A DNA stretch of 10,589 bases from an uncultured Collinsella sp. (GTDB lineage: Bacteria > Actinomycetota > Coriobacteriia > Coriobacteriales > Coriobacteriaceae). The notes beneath the pieces were generated by a model. It searched no databases and was not told the origin of the DNA. It was given only the letters and a program-made list of their open reading frames with translations. Of the stretch, positions 1 to 5,646 are shown piece after piece (positions within the stretch are counted from its first letter, which is position 1; every line of letters begins with the position of its first letter). Where the stretch lies: positions 1 through 10,589 of the forward strand of contig USHT01000023.1 of assembly GCA_900554455.1 (NCBI GenBank), read 5' to 3'. The translations under genes were made by a program, and so were the position numbers.

Positions 1-41
1 GTCCCCAATGACTAGTCGTTTAGGAACGTCCCCAATGACTA
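1..41. repeat. Partial tandem repeat, 27-bp period, with GTCCCC core
   Basis: The 14-mer GTCCCCAATGACTA occurs at 1-14 and again at 28-41, giving a 27-bp period with an 8-bp palindrome GACTAGTC at 10-17. The array is cut by the left window edge, so its full length is unknown. The GTCCCC core recurs in two other non-coding places on the same strand (99-104 and 5411-5416). Motifs of this kind (GGGGAC on the other strand) are scattered between genes in several gut actinobacteria and resemble REP-type elements. That family link is from memory. Confidence 0.6.
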
Positions 42-51
42 TCTCGGGATG

Positions 52-118
52 AGTTGCGGTGGAATAGGGATTGTTATGCGCCCGCCGGCCCCTATTCAGT
101 CCCCATTTCACCGCAACT
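52..118. repeat. REP-like bulged hairpin containing a GTCCCC motif
   Basis: The outer arms AGTTGCGGTG (52-61) and CACCGCAACT (109-118) are perfectly complementary over 10 bp. Directly inside them GAATAGGG (62-69) pairs with CCCTATTC (90-97) over 8 bp. The two stems abut on the left arm but are separated on the right arm by an 11-nt bulge (98-108) that holds GTCCCC. The loop is 70-89. A two-part stem with a one-sided bulge carrying a fixed motif is typical of mobile REP/Y1-transposase-linked repeats. No transposase gene is visible here. Confidence 0.6.
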
Positions 119-131
119 TGGAGGAGGACAG

Positions 132-165
132 AAAAAGCCCTGCTGCGGGTAGCGGCAGAGCTTTT
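132..165 (-). terminator. Rho-independent terminator after lacF
   Basis: Read on the minus strand, 165-152 (AAAAGCTCTGCCGC) pairs with 146-133 (GCAGCAGGGCTTTT). Thirteen of 14 positions pair, one of them a U-G wobble, around a 5-nt loop, and the 3' arm runs into a U5 tract. It lies 28 bp beyond the lacF stop codon, so it most likely ends the regulator/lacF transcript. Confidence 0.75.
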
Positions 166-192
166 GGAAGGGGACTTGGCTGTGAGGGCTCG

Positions 193-531
193 TTAGGCGA
201 GCTTGGCCTCGAGCTCGGCGATGCGCTTGTAGGCATCGATGGTAAAGCGGGCCTGCTTCTCCAGGATCATAGTGGTCATGAGGGTGTCCTGAGCGTGAGC
301 CATGATGAAGGTCATCTCCATCTCGCCACCGCCGGCCTCCTGCGAAAGCAGCTTGGTCTGCGTGTCGTGGGCACCGATGAGTGCATCGCTGGCATCCTTG
401 TGCAGCTGCTCGGCCTTCTCAAAGTCACCCTCGAGAGCAGCATCGAGCGCTGCAAGCAGATCGGTCTGGGCGTCACCTGCGTATGCGACAATCTCGAATC
501 CAACCATCGAGATTTCTTCTTTGGTTGCCAT
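193..531 (-). CDS. lacF: PTS lactose/cellobiose-family IIA component (LacF-like)
   Basis: Soluble cytoplasmic phosphocarrier that takes phosphate from HPr and passes it to the cysteine of the IIB domain. At 112 aa it has the usual length of the all-helical PF02255 family. It shows the family's N-terminal GFEIVAYAGDA (residues 11-21) and the active-site segment MAHAQDTLMTTM (77-88). His79 aligns with the phosphorylated His78 of staphylococcal LacF and Asp82 with the metal-binding Asp. The second histidine usual in this loop (HxQDHLM) is Thr83 here. The start is supported by AAAGGA 7 nt upstream. It is the only IIA in the window and lies downstream of the first LacI-type regulator on the same strand, 214 bp away, so it is either co-transcribed with it or has its own promoter. 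Sugar specificity (lactose versus cellobiose-type) cannot be fixed from IIA alone; the neighbours favour galactosides. Confidence 0.9.
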   Translation of the reverse strand: MATKEEISMVGFEIVAYAGDAQTDLLAALDAALEGDFEKAEQLHKDASDALIGAHDTQTKLLSQEAGGGEMEMTFIMAHAQDTLMTTMILEKQARFTIDAYKRIAELEAKLA

Positions 532-656
532 ATTGCGTTCCTTTCACATATGAACCAATGGAGAGCATCGCGTCCGGGCATACGCGCTGCGTTGTGTATG
601 TCAGAAACAATAACATTCAAACAAAAAAGAACAGCGTAAAACGTAATTTCGAGCTA

Positions 657-685
657 TGAACGGTCACTTTTCGCCCGTGAACGGT
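657..685. promoter_or_regulatory. Pair of TGAACGGT boxes between regulator and lacF
   Basis: TGAACGGT occurs at 657-664 and 678-685, exactly 21 bp apart (two helical turns), in the 214-bp gap between the regulator stop (746) and the lacF start (531). The copies would sit on the same face of the helix upstream of lacF. A third copy in the opposite orientation (ACCGTTCA) is at 1863-1870 in the other regulatory gap. I see no clear -10/-35 pair for lacF and no strong terminator after the regulator. This is a candidate binding site for an unidentified factor. Confidence 0.35.
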
Positions 686-745
686 TTTTAAACCAATCTG
701 AACAATATCGAACACAATTAGCGGAAACCCAAACAGACCCGCGCT

Positions 746-1750
746 CTAGCGCCAATCGCGCACCGTATCGCCCTCGACGAGCACGCCCGGAAACAGCATG
801 TGCTCCACACCGGGTTCAACGCCCTCGGCACCGGCGATCTTATCGACTGCCCACATGCCGACACGCTTGTTGTCAAAGCGCACGGTGGCCAGGCGACGAT
901 CGGGCACGATGTCGCCCAGACTGTCATCAACACCCACCACGCTCACGTCCTCGGGCACGTGCTTTCCGCGCGACTCGAGTCCGTGAATGCAGCCGTAGGC
1001 CATGGCGTCGTTGGAAGCATAAATGGCCGTACAGGTCGGATCGTCCGCCAGAGCCTGACCGGCAGCATACCCGCTCTGTGCCGTCCAGTCGCCGCGCACG
1101 AGCTGCGGGGGCTCAATGCCATGCGCACGCAATGTCTCACGCCAGCCTTCCTCGCGCCGCATGCCCGAAAGCGAGCGCTCGGGACACGAGATAAAGTGCA
1201 CGGTCTTGTGTCCCTGCCCCAGCAAGTACTCGACAACCTGGCGTGAGCAATCGAGCTGATCGTTATCGACCGTCGAGCACAGTGGGTGCTCCAGCATGGT
1301 AACGAGCACCGTCTGCATGCCAGGTAGCGGCTCGAAGGTGCCAAAGTCCGCCGGCATGCGATTCATGATCACGACCATGCCGTCTACCGGCAGCGCGCTC
1401 ATACGCGACGATGCGCTCTCGAGGGTATAGGGATGTCCATCTACTTTAGTGAGGGTGATGGCATAGCCATGTTTGTCGGCCGCGGCGGCAAAGCCCTCCA
1501 TACGGTCGAGGTTGCCGGTGCCGGTAATGTTGAACATGGCAACGCCGACGGTCTTAAACTTACCGCGGCGCAGCGATCGACCGGCAAAATTGGGGCGATA
1601 CCCCAGCTCACGCATGGCGGCACGCACGCGTTCCTTGGTCTCGGGGCGCACACTGGGCGAATCGTGCACGGTGCGCGAGACCGTCTGCTCCGAAACGCCC
1701 GCGAGGCGCGCCACGTCTTTGACGGATACCGATTTTTTAACAGCGGCCAT
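746..1750 (-). CDS. LacI-family transcriptional repressor, adjacent to operon 1
   Basis: A 334-aa protein of standard LacI/GalR length. The N-terminal helix-turn-helix (about residues 9-54) reads VKDVARLAGVSEQTVSRTV. The positions equal to LacI Tyr17, Gln18 and Arg22 are Glu21, Gln22 and Arg26. A hinge with the conserved Leu (Leu60) follows, then a periplasmic-binding-like effector domain. This keeps the Arg of the REEGW segment (LacI Arg197 position) and the Asp of VVGVDDS (LacI Asp274 position), both sugar contacts in LacI. The start has a weak GAAAG ribosome site 8 nt upstream and gives the usual 8-10 residues before the HTH. It diverges from the PTS/GH1 operon starting at 2107, so it most likely represses that operon and perhaps itself, with a phospho-sugar or galactoside as inducer (inferred). 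It is clearly paralogous to the second regulator of the window, with shared RPNFAG, NIT and VDGM segments. Confidence 0.92.
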   Translation of the reverse strand: MAAVKKSVSVKDVARLAGVSEQTVSRTVHDSPSVRPETKERVRAAMRELGYRPNFAGRSLRRGKFKTVGVAMFNITGTGNLDRMEGFAAAADKHGYAITLTKVDGHPYTLESASSRMSALPVDGMVVIMNRMPADFGTFEPLPGMQTVLVTMLEHPLCSTVDNDQLDCSRQVVEYLLGQGHKTVHFISCPERSLSGMRREEGWRETLRAHGIEPPQLVRGDWTAQSGYAAGQALADDPTCTAIYASNDAMAYGCIHGLESRGKHVPEDVSVVGVDDSLGDIVPDRRLATVRFDNKRVGMWAVDKIAGAEGVEPGVEHMLFPGVLVEGDTVRDWR

Positions 1751-1765
1751 AGGTCGATCTTTCTA

Positions 1766-1822
1766 TGTCAACGATGCCATTGGTGACACCCTACGCAGTC
1801 ATTTTTAACGCCTTCAAGTATA
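1766..1822 (-). promoter_or_regulatory. Candidate promoter and operator of the first regulator
   Basis: On the minus strand TATACT (1822-1817) matches the -10 consensus at 5 of 6 positions, 67 nt upstream of the regulator start; no good -35 is visible. Between it and the gene, TGTCAACGATGCCA (1766-1779) is a CG-centred imperfect palindrome, with 10 of 14 positions fitting TGTTAACGTTAACA. An operator in the 5' leader would match the layout seen at the second regulator and suggest autoregulation. Both calls are tentative. Confidence 0.35.
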
Positions 1823-1910
1823 TCCAACGCCTCCCCCACCATACGCTCACCACCCAAAACCTACCGTTCACCGACATTTTTGCTTCCCCGAACAGCTTTT
1901 GTCGCCCAAA

Positions 1911-1924
1911 TGTTAACGTTACCA
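1911..1924. promoter_or_regulatory. LacI-type operator in the lacR1/lacE1 divergent region
   Basis: TGTTAACGTTACCA is a CG-centred palindrome with 6 of 7 symmetric pairs. It fits the general LacI-family/cre form TGWNANCGNTNWCA at all but one position. It lies midway in the 356-bp divergent region (1751-2106), about 190 bp upstream of the EIICB start, so repression would probably need looping to the site at 2030. Apart from the sites listed here I see no gene in this region. Confidence 0.6.
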
Positions 1925-2024
1925 TTGTGCAAACACAGAGCCACCGGGCAGCTCAATCGTTTACACGCAAGGAATCGACGGTCTACAGGCACAGGGGCCA
2001 CCGATTCACATCTTTTTTGTGTCG

Positions 2025-2043
2025 TAAAATGGCAACGTCAACA
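2025..2043 (+). promoter_or_regulatory. Candidate -10 box and overlapping operator for operon 1
   Basis: TAAAAT at 2025-2030 matches the -10 consensus at 5 of 6 positions. TTCACA at 2005-2010 is the nearest -35-like hexamer but its 14-bp spacing is poor. TGGCAACGTCAACA (2030-2043) is CG-centred and fits TGTTAACGTTAACA at 11 of 14 positions. It begins on the last base of the -10 and would cover the transcription start, a classic repressor position. It ends 63 bp before the EIICB start codon. Confidence 0.45.
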
Positions 2044-2106
2044 TTTTGGCAACCAGATGTCAAAAGCTACCATCGTTGCTAACCCACCGACTCTTAGGAG
2101 CTTTGC

Positions 2107-3873
2107 ATGGAGCAACTCATCGCCACCATCGAAAAAGGCCAGCCCTTTTTCAACGCGATCGCCCGCAACAAGTACCTCAAGGCGATTCGCGACGGCTTTA
2201 TCTCTGTCATCCCCATCATCATCTTCTCGTCCATCTTCTGCCTGGTAGCCTCGGTCCCCAACATCTGGGGTTTCTACTGGCCCGATGACATCAACAACGC
2301 CCTGTGGAAGTGCTACAACTACTCCATGGGCATCCTGGCCATCGCCTGCGCCGCCACCACGGCCAAGCACTTCGCCGACGCGCAGAACCGCGACCTGCCC
2401 AAGAACAACCAGATCAACTTTATCTCGTGCATGTGCGCGGCCATCATCGGCTTCTTGCTCCTTTCGAGCGACACGATCGCCACGGACGCTGCCAGCGGCT
2501 TCAACACCACCTACCTTGGTTCCAAGGGCCTGCTGACCGCCTTCATCGCTGCGTTTGTGACCGGCATCATCTACAAGTTCTTCATTAAGCGCAACATCAC
2601 CGTCAAGATGCCCGAGCAGGTTCCGCCCAACATCTCGCAGACCTTTAAGGACATCATCCCCTTCTCCGTCTGCATCACCGTCTTTTGGGTCTTTGACATC
2701 GTCTTCCGCGCTGCTTTTGGCTTCTGCTTTGCCCAGGGCGTCATCCAGGTGTTCCAGCCCCTGTTCACCGCTGCCGACGGCTACATCGGCCTCGCTGTGA
2801 TCTACGGCGCTATGAGCCTGTTCTGGTTCGTCGGCGTCCACGGCCCCTCGATCGTCGAGCCCGCCATCGCTGCCGCTCTCGTTGCCAATATGACCGACAA
2901 CCTGGCTGCGTTCCAGGCCGGTCAGCACGCTTCCGCTGTCCTGACCCAGGGTGCCCAGTACTTCGTCGTCTGCATGGGCGGCACCGGTGCCACGCTCGTC
3001 CTGGTCTTTATGTTCTGCTTCCTGGCCAAGTCTCAGGAGATGCGCGCCGTCGGTAAGGCCGCCATCGTCCCGGTCTGTTTTGCCGTCAACGAGCCGCTGC
3101 TGTTCGCCGCACCCATCGTGCTCAACCCCGTCTTCTTTGTCCCGTTTGTCTTTGCCCCGGTCGCCAACATCTGGATCCTCAAGATCTTTATCGACTTCTT
3201 GGGCATGAACGGCTTTATGTACACCCTGCCCTGGACCGTCCCCGGCCCCATTGGCACCATCATGGGCCTGGGCTTCCAGCCGCTCGCCTTTGTGATGCTC
3301 GCCCTTATCCTGGTCGTCGACTTCGTCCTGTACTATCCGTTCTTCCGTGCCTATGACGCCCAGAAGTGCGCCGAGGAGGCCGAGATCTCCCGGGAGGAGC
3401 TCGCCGCCAAGAACGCCGAGAAGGCCGCCAAGCTCAACGACGCCTTCCAGGGTAAGGCCGACGCCAAGAGCGTTGCCGCCGGCGCTGCTGCCGAGGCCGT
3501 GAAGTCCGACGCCCCCGCCGCTGCCACCACAGAAGCTACAGCCGCCAGCGACCTCAACGGCAAGCGCGTGCTCGTGCTCTGCCAGGGCGGCGGAACCTCG
3601 GGCCTGCTCGCCAACGCACTGGCCAAGGCTGCCAAGGAGCGCGGCATCGATCTTGAAACCGCTGCCGAGGCCTATGGCAACCATGTCGACATGCTCCCCG
3701 ACTTTGACCTGGTCGTCCTGGCCCCGCAGGCCGCCAGCTACCTGGCCGACCTGCAAAAGGACTGCGAGCGCGTGGGCAACAAGTGCGTCGCCTGCCGTGG
3801 TAAGCAGTACATCGAGCTCTCCCAGGACGGCGACAAGTCTCTCGCCTTTGTGAGCGAGCAGCTGTCGAAGTAA
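2107..3873 (+). CDS. lacE: PTS lactose-type EIICB permease, operon 1
   Basis: Membrane transporter that imports the sugar and phosphorylates it during transport. At 588 aa it has the length and domain order of LacE proteins. The membrane IIC domain is about residues 20-418, with hydrophobic helices and the substrate-site signatures GVHGPS (His245) and NEPLLFAAPIVLNP (Glu329); these match the conserved His and Glu of the chitobiose/lactose IIC family. An Ala/Glu-rich, probably flexible linker (about 419-485) leads to IIB (486-588) with the phosphorylation loop VLCQGGGTSGLL, Cys492. The start has AGGAG 6 nt upstream. It is the first gene of operon 1, 66 nt ahead of the phospho-beta-galactosidase. 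It needs a separate IIA, presumably the one at 193-531. The fused C-terminal IIB and GH1 partner favour lactose or a related galactoside over cellobiose, but transport specificity is inferred. Confidence 0.93.
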   Translation: MEQLIATIEKGQPFFNAIARNKYLKAIRDGFISVIPIIIFSSIFCLVASVPNIWGFYWPDDINNALWKCYNYSMGILAIACAATTAKHFADAQNRDLPKNNQINFISCMCAAIIGFLLLSSDTIATDAASGFNTTYLGSKGLLTAFIAAFVTGIIYKFFIKRNITVKMPEQVPPNISQTFKDIIPFSVCITVFWVFDIVFRAAFGFCFAQGVIQVFQPLFTAADGYIGLAVIYGAMSLFWFVGVHGPSIVEPAIAAALVANMTDNLAAFQAGQHASAVLTQGAQYFVVCMGGTGATLVLVFMFCFLAKSQEMRAVGKAAIVPVCFAVNEPLLFAAPIVLNPVFFVPFVFAPVANIWILKIFIDFLGMNGFMYTLPWTVPGPIGTIMGLGFQPLAFVMLALILVVDFVLYYPFFRAYDAQKCAEEAEISREELAAKNAEKAAKLNDAFQGKADAKSVAAGAAAEAVKSDAPAAATTEATAASDLNGKRVLVLCQGGGTSGLLANALAKAAKERGIDLETAAEAYGNHVDMLPDFDLVVLAPQAASYLADLQKDCERVGNKCVACRGKQYIELSQDGDKSLAFVSEQLSK

Positions 3874-3882
3874 GCAACGCTT

Positions 3883-3916
3883 AGGGCCAGCCGACTATCC
3901 AAGACCGGCTGGCCCT
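3883..3916 (+). terminator. Intercistronic hairpin between lacE and lacG (attenuator-like)
   Basis: AGGGCCAGCCG (3883-3893) pairs perfectly with CGGCTGGCCCT (3906-3916) around a 12-nt loop. The following TTCGATTTAAA is only a weak U-tract, so this looks more like a partial terminator or an mRNA 3'-end stabiliser than a full stop. It would make more permease mRNA than enzyme mRNA. It ends 23 nt before the lacG start codon. Confidence 0.6.
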
Positions 3917-3939
3917 TCGATTTAAACGATTGGATCATC

Positions 3940-5379
3940 ATGTCCGTTAACCCTGCTAGCGTCACCAACCCGCCTGCACAGTTTCCCGAGGACTTTGTCT
4001 TTGGCGGCGCCACCGCTGCCTACCAGGTAGAGGGCGAGACCCGCACTCACGGTAAGGGCAAGGTTGCCTGGGACGACTTTCTGGAGGCCCAGGGGCGCTT
4101 CTCCCCCGATCCCGCTTCCGACTTCTACAACCAGTACCCCGTCGATCTGGAGCTGTGCGAGGAGTTTGGCATCAACGGTATTCGCCTCTCCATCGCCTGG
4201 AGCCGCATCTTCCCCAACGGCACCGGCGAAATCAACCCCGAGGGCGTCCAGTTCTACCACGATCTCTTCGCCGAGTGCCACAAGCACCACGTTGAGCCGT
4301 TCGTCACGCTGCATCACTTTGACACGCCGCTTCCCCTCTTTGAGAAGGGCGACTTCCTCAACCGCGAGACCATCGACGCCTTTGTGGACTTTGCCACCTT
4401 CTGCTTTAAGGAGTACGCCGACCAGGTGACCTACTGGTTCACCTTTAACGAGATCTGGGCCGACGCCTCCAACACCTACATCGAGGGCACCTTCCCCGGT
4501 GGCGTCAAGGCGCATCTGGCCGAGGCCTTCCAGTGCGAGCACAACATGATGCTCGCCCACGCCAAGGCCGTGCTGGCCTTCCACAACGGCGGCTTTAAGG
4601 GCAAAATCGGCGTCATCCAGTCGCTGGAGTTTAAGTACCCGCTCAACGAGAACGACCCCGCCGACATCAAAGCCGCCAACAACGAGCACGTGCTGCAAAA
4701 CCAGTTCTTGCTCGACGCCACCTTCCGCGGCGACTATGCGCCCGACACCCTCGAGTGCGCCAACCGCCTGGCTGCCGTCTCGGGCGGCACCATCGAGATC
4801 CTAGACGAGGATCTGGAAATCATGCGCGAGGCCGCGCTCTACAACGACTACCTGGGCGTTAACAACTACCAGTGCCGCTTCTTGAAGGCTTACGACGGCG
4901 AGAACGACCTGCACCACAACGGTACGGGCGAGAAGGGCACTGGCCGCTGGCGCGTTAAGGGTATTGGCGAGCATGTGAACAAGCCTGGCATCCCCACCAC
5001 CGACTGGGACTGGATCATCTATCCCGAGGGCCTGTTCGATCTGCTCGTCTACATTAAGCAGCGCTACCCCAACTACAAGCAGATCTTCATCACCGAGAAC
5101 GGTATGGGCTACAAGGACCCCTACAAGGACGGCTTTGTGGACGACCAGCCGCGCATCGACTACATCGAGCAGCACCTGCGCTGGTTGCTCAAGGCCATGG
5201 AGGTGGGCGTCAACGTGGGCGGCTACTTCCTGTGGAGCCTGCAGGATCAGTTCTCCTGGACCAATGGCTACAACAAGCGTTACGGCTTCTTTTACGTTGA
5301 CTTTGAAACCCAGAAGCGCACGCCCAAGGCAAGCGCCTACTGGTACAAGCACGTGGCGCAGACCCGTCGTCTGGACTAG
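3940..5379 (+). CDS. lacG: GH1 6-phospho-beta-galactosidase (LacG-like), operon 1
   Basis: Cytoplasmic retaining glycosidase that hydrolyses the 6-phospho-beta-galactoside delivered by the PTS. The 479-aa chain covers the whole GH1 barrel: FVFGGATAAYQVEG near the N-terminus, acid/base Glu171 in TFNEI and nucleophile Glu386 in ITENG. The phosphate-binding loop FSWTNGYNKRYG has Ser439, Trp440, Lys446 and Tyr448. All of these sit 11 residues after lactococcal LacG Glu160, Glu375, Ser428, Trp429, Lys435 and Tyr437. The Trp is typical of phospho-beta-galactosidases, while phospho-beta-glucosidases usually have a small or other residue there. The start has only a weak GGA 5 nt upstream, and no other in-frame start exists back to the lacE stop. 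The N-terminus is about a dozen residues longer than in LacG. Second gene of operon 1, followed by a strong terminator. Confidence 0.93.
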   Translation: MSVNPASVTNPPAQFPEDFVFGGATAAYQVEGETRTHGKGKVAWDDFLEAQGRFSPDPASDFYNQYPVDLELCEEFGINGIRLSIAWSRIFPNGTGEINPEGVQFYHDLFAECHKHHVEPFVTLHHFDTPLPLFEKGDFLNRETIDAFVDFATFCFKEYADQVTYWFTFNEIWADASNTYIEGTFPGGVKAHLAEAFQCEHNMMLAHAKAVLAFHNGGFKGKIGVIQSLEFKYPLNENDPADIKAANNEHVLQNQFLLDATFRGDYAPDTLECANRLAAVSGGTIEILDEDLEIMREAALYNDYLGVNNYQCRFLKAYDGENDLHHNGTGEKGTGRWRVKGIGEHVNKPGIPTTDWDWIIYPEGLFDLLVYIKQRYPNYKQIFITENGMGYKDPYKDGFVDDQPRIDYIEQHLRWLLKAMEVGVNVGGYFLWSLQDQFSWTNGYNKRYGFFYVDFETQKRTPKASAYWYKHVAQTRRLD

Positions 5380-5384
5380 TGACT

Positions 5385-5421
5385 GGCGGGGTTGCCCGCC
5401 CACATAACCTGTCCCCATTTC
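5385..5421. repeat. Short hairpin followed by GTCCCCATTTC motif
   Basis: GGCGGG (5385-5390) and CCCGCC (5395-5400) form a 6-bp stem with a GTTG tetraloop, beginning 5 bp after the lacG stop. Ten bases later GTCCCCATTTC (5411-5421) repeats the 11-mer at 99-109. The pairing of a GC-rich hairpin with a nearby GTCCCC motif recalls the element at 52-118. It lies just ahead of the operon terminator. Confidence 0.4.
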
Positions 5422-5425
5422 TCAG

Positions 5426-5474
5426 CCGGGGGCGGCACGTCACACGGCGCGCCGCCCCCGGTCTTTTTGTTTTT
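5426..5474 (+). terminator. Rho-independent terminator of operon 1
   Basis: CCGGGGGCGGC (5426-5436) pairs perfectly with GCCGCCCCCGG (5451-5461), followed by TCTTTTTGTTTTT (5462-5474). The strong GC stem and long U-tract make this a clear terminator for the lacE-lacG transcript. Confidence 0.9.
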
Positions 5475-5490
5475 GGGCTGGTCGGGAGCC

Positions 5491-5555
5491 GTTTGTCTCG
5501 ATCTGTAACATCTAGCCGAGTTTTTCGGCCCTACCTGTTACAGATCGAGACAAAC
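5491..5555. repeat. 65-bp inverted repeat, copy A (20-bp perfect arms)
   Basis: The arms 5491-5510 and 5536-5555 are perfect 20-bp reverse complements, ending in TGTAACA/TGTTACA at the loop side. The 25-nt centre (5511-5535) contains TAGCCGA, a U-rich loop and TCGG..CTA, which can form an inner stem. A near-identical copy with the same arm and centre lengths is at 10492-10556. No U-tract follows, so it is not an ordinary terminator. It encodes nothing recognisable. Confidence 0.85.
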
Positions 5556-5571
5556 AGGATTGCTCTTTCCG

Positions 5572-5636
5572 AAGAATCTAAATCTGTAACACGTAGCCCG
5601 CTTTTGACCGTCTACCTGTTACAAATCGAGACAAAC
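5572..5636. repeat. 65-bp inverted repeat, copy B (diverged arms)
   Basis: It has the same geometry as copy A, 81 bp further on: left arm 5572-5591, 25-nt centre 5592-5616, right arm 5617-5636. The loop-proximal TGTAACA/TGTTACA pairs perfectly and the right arm matches copy A closely. The outer five bases of the left arm (AAGAA) do not pair with the right arm. The centre keeps TAGCC, TTTT and CTACC. It ends 10 bp beyond the stop codon of the second regulator and is the only structure available to affect that gene's 3' end. Confidence 0.75.
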
Positions 5637-5646
5637 GGAGTAGGAC

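Noticed and set aside
1911..1924. TGTTAACGTTACCA as a CcpA cre site.
   Set aside because: It fits the cre form almost fully, but CcpA belongs mainly to Firmicutes and two local LacI-family regulators explain it better. It cannot be told apart by sequence alone.
1926..1937. TGTGCAAACACA next to the operator at 1911-1924 looks like a CRP site.
   Set aside because: Its spacing is 4 nt between TGTG and CACA rather than the CRP form TGTGA-N6-TCACA. No second line of support.
2038..3756. A 572-codon open frame on the minus strand opposite the first EIICB, and a 686-codon one (8405-10465) opposite the second.
   Set aside because: They are antisense shadows of strongly biased GC-rich coding genes. 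Their composition (runs of D, G, H, V) has no protein-family character.
3874..3939. The 22 codons between the lacE and lacG genes of operon 1 are open and in the same frame, so TAA readthrough would give a permease-enzyme fusion.
   Set aside because: An open run of 22 codons in frame is likely enough by chance in GC-rich DNA. The gap holds a hairpin, and both proteins have normal ends.
5491..5636. The inverted repeats as a CRISPR array, terminator or MITE with target duplication.
   Set aside because: There are only two units with 15-16 bp between them, no U-tract after the stems, and no direct flanking duplication at either copy A or C.
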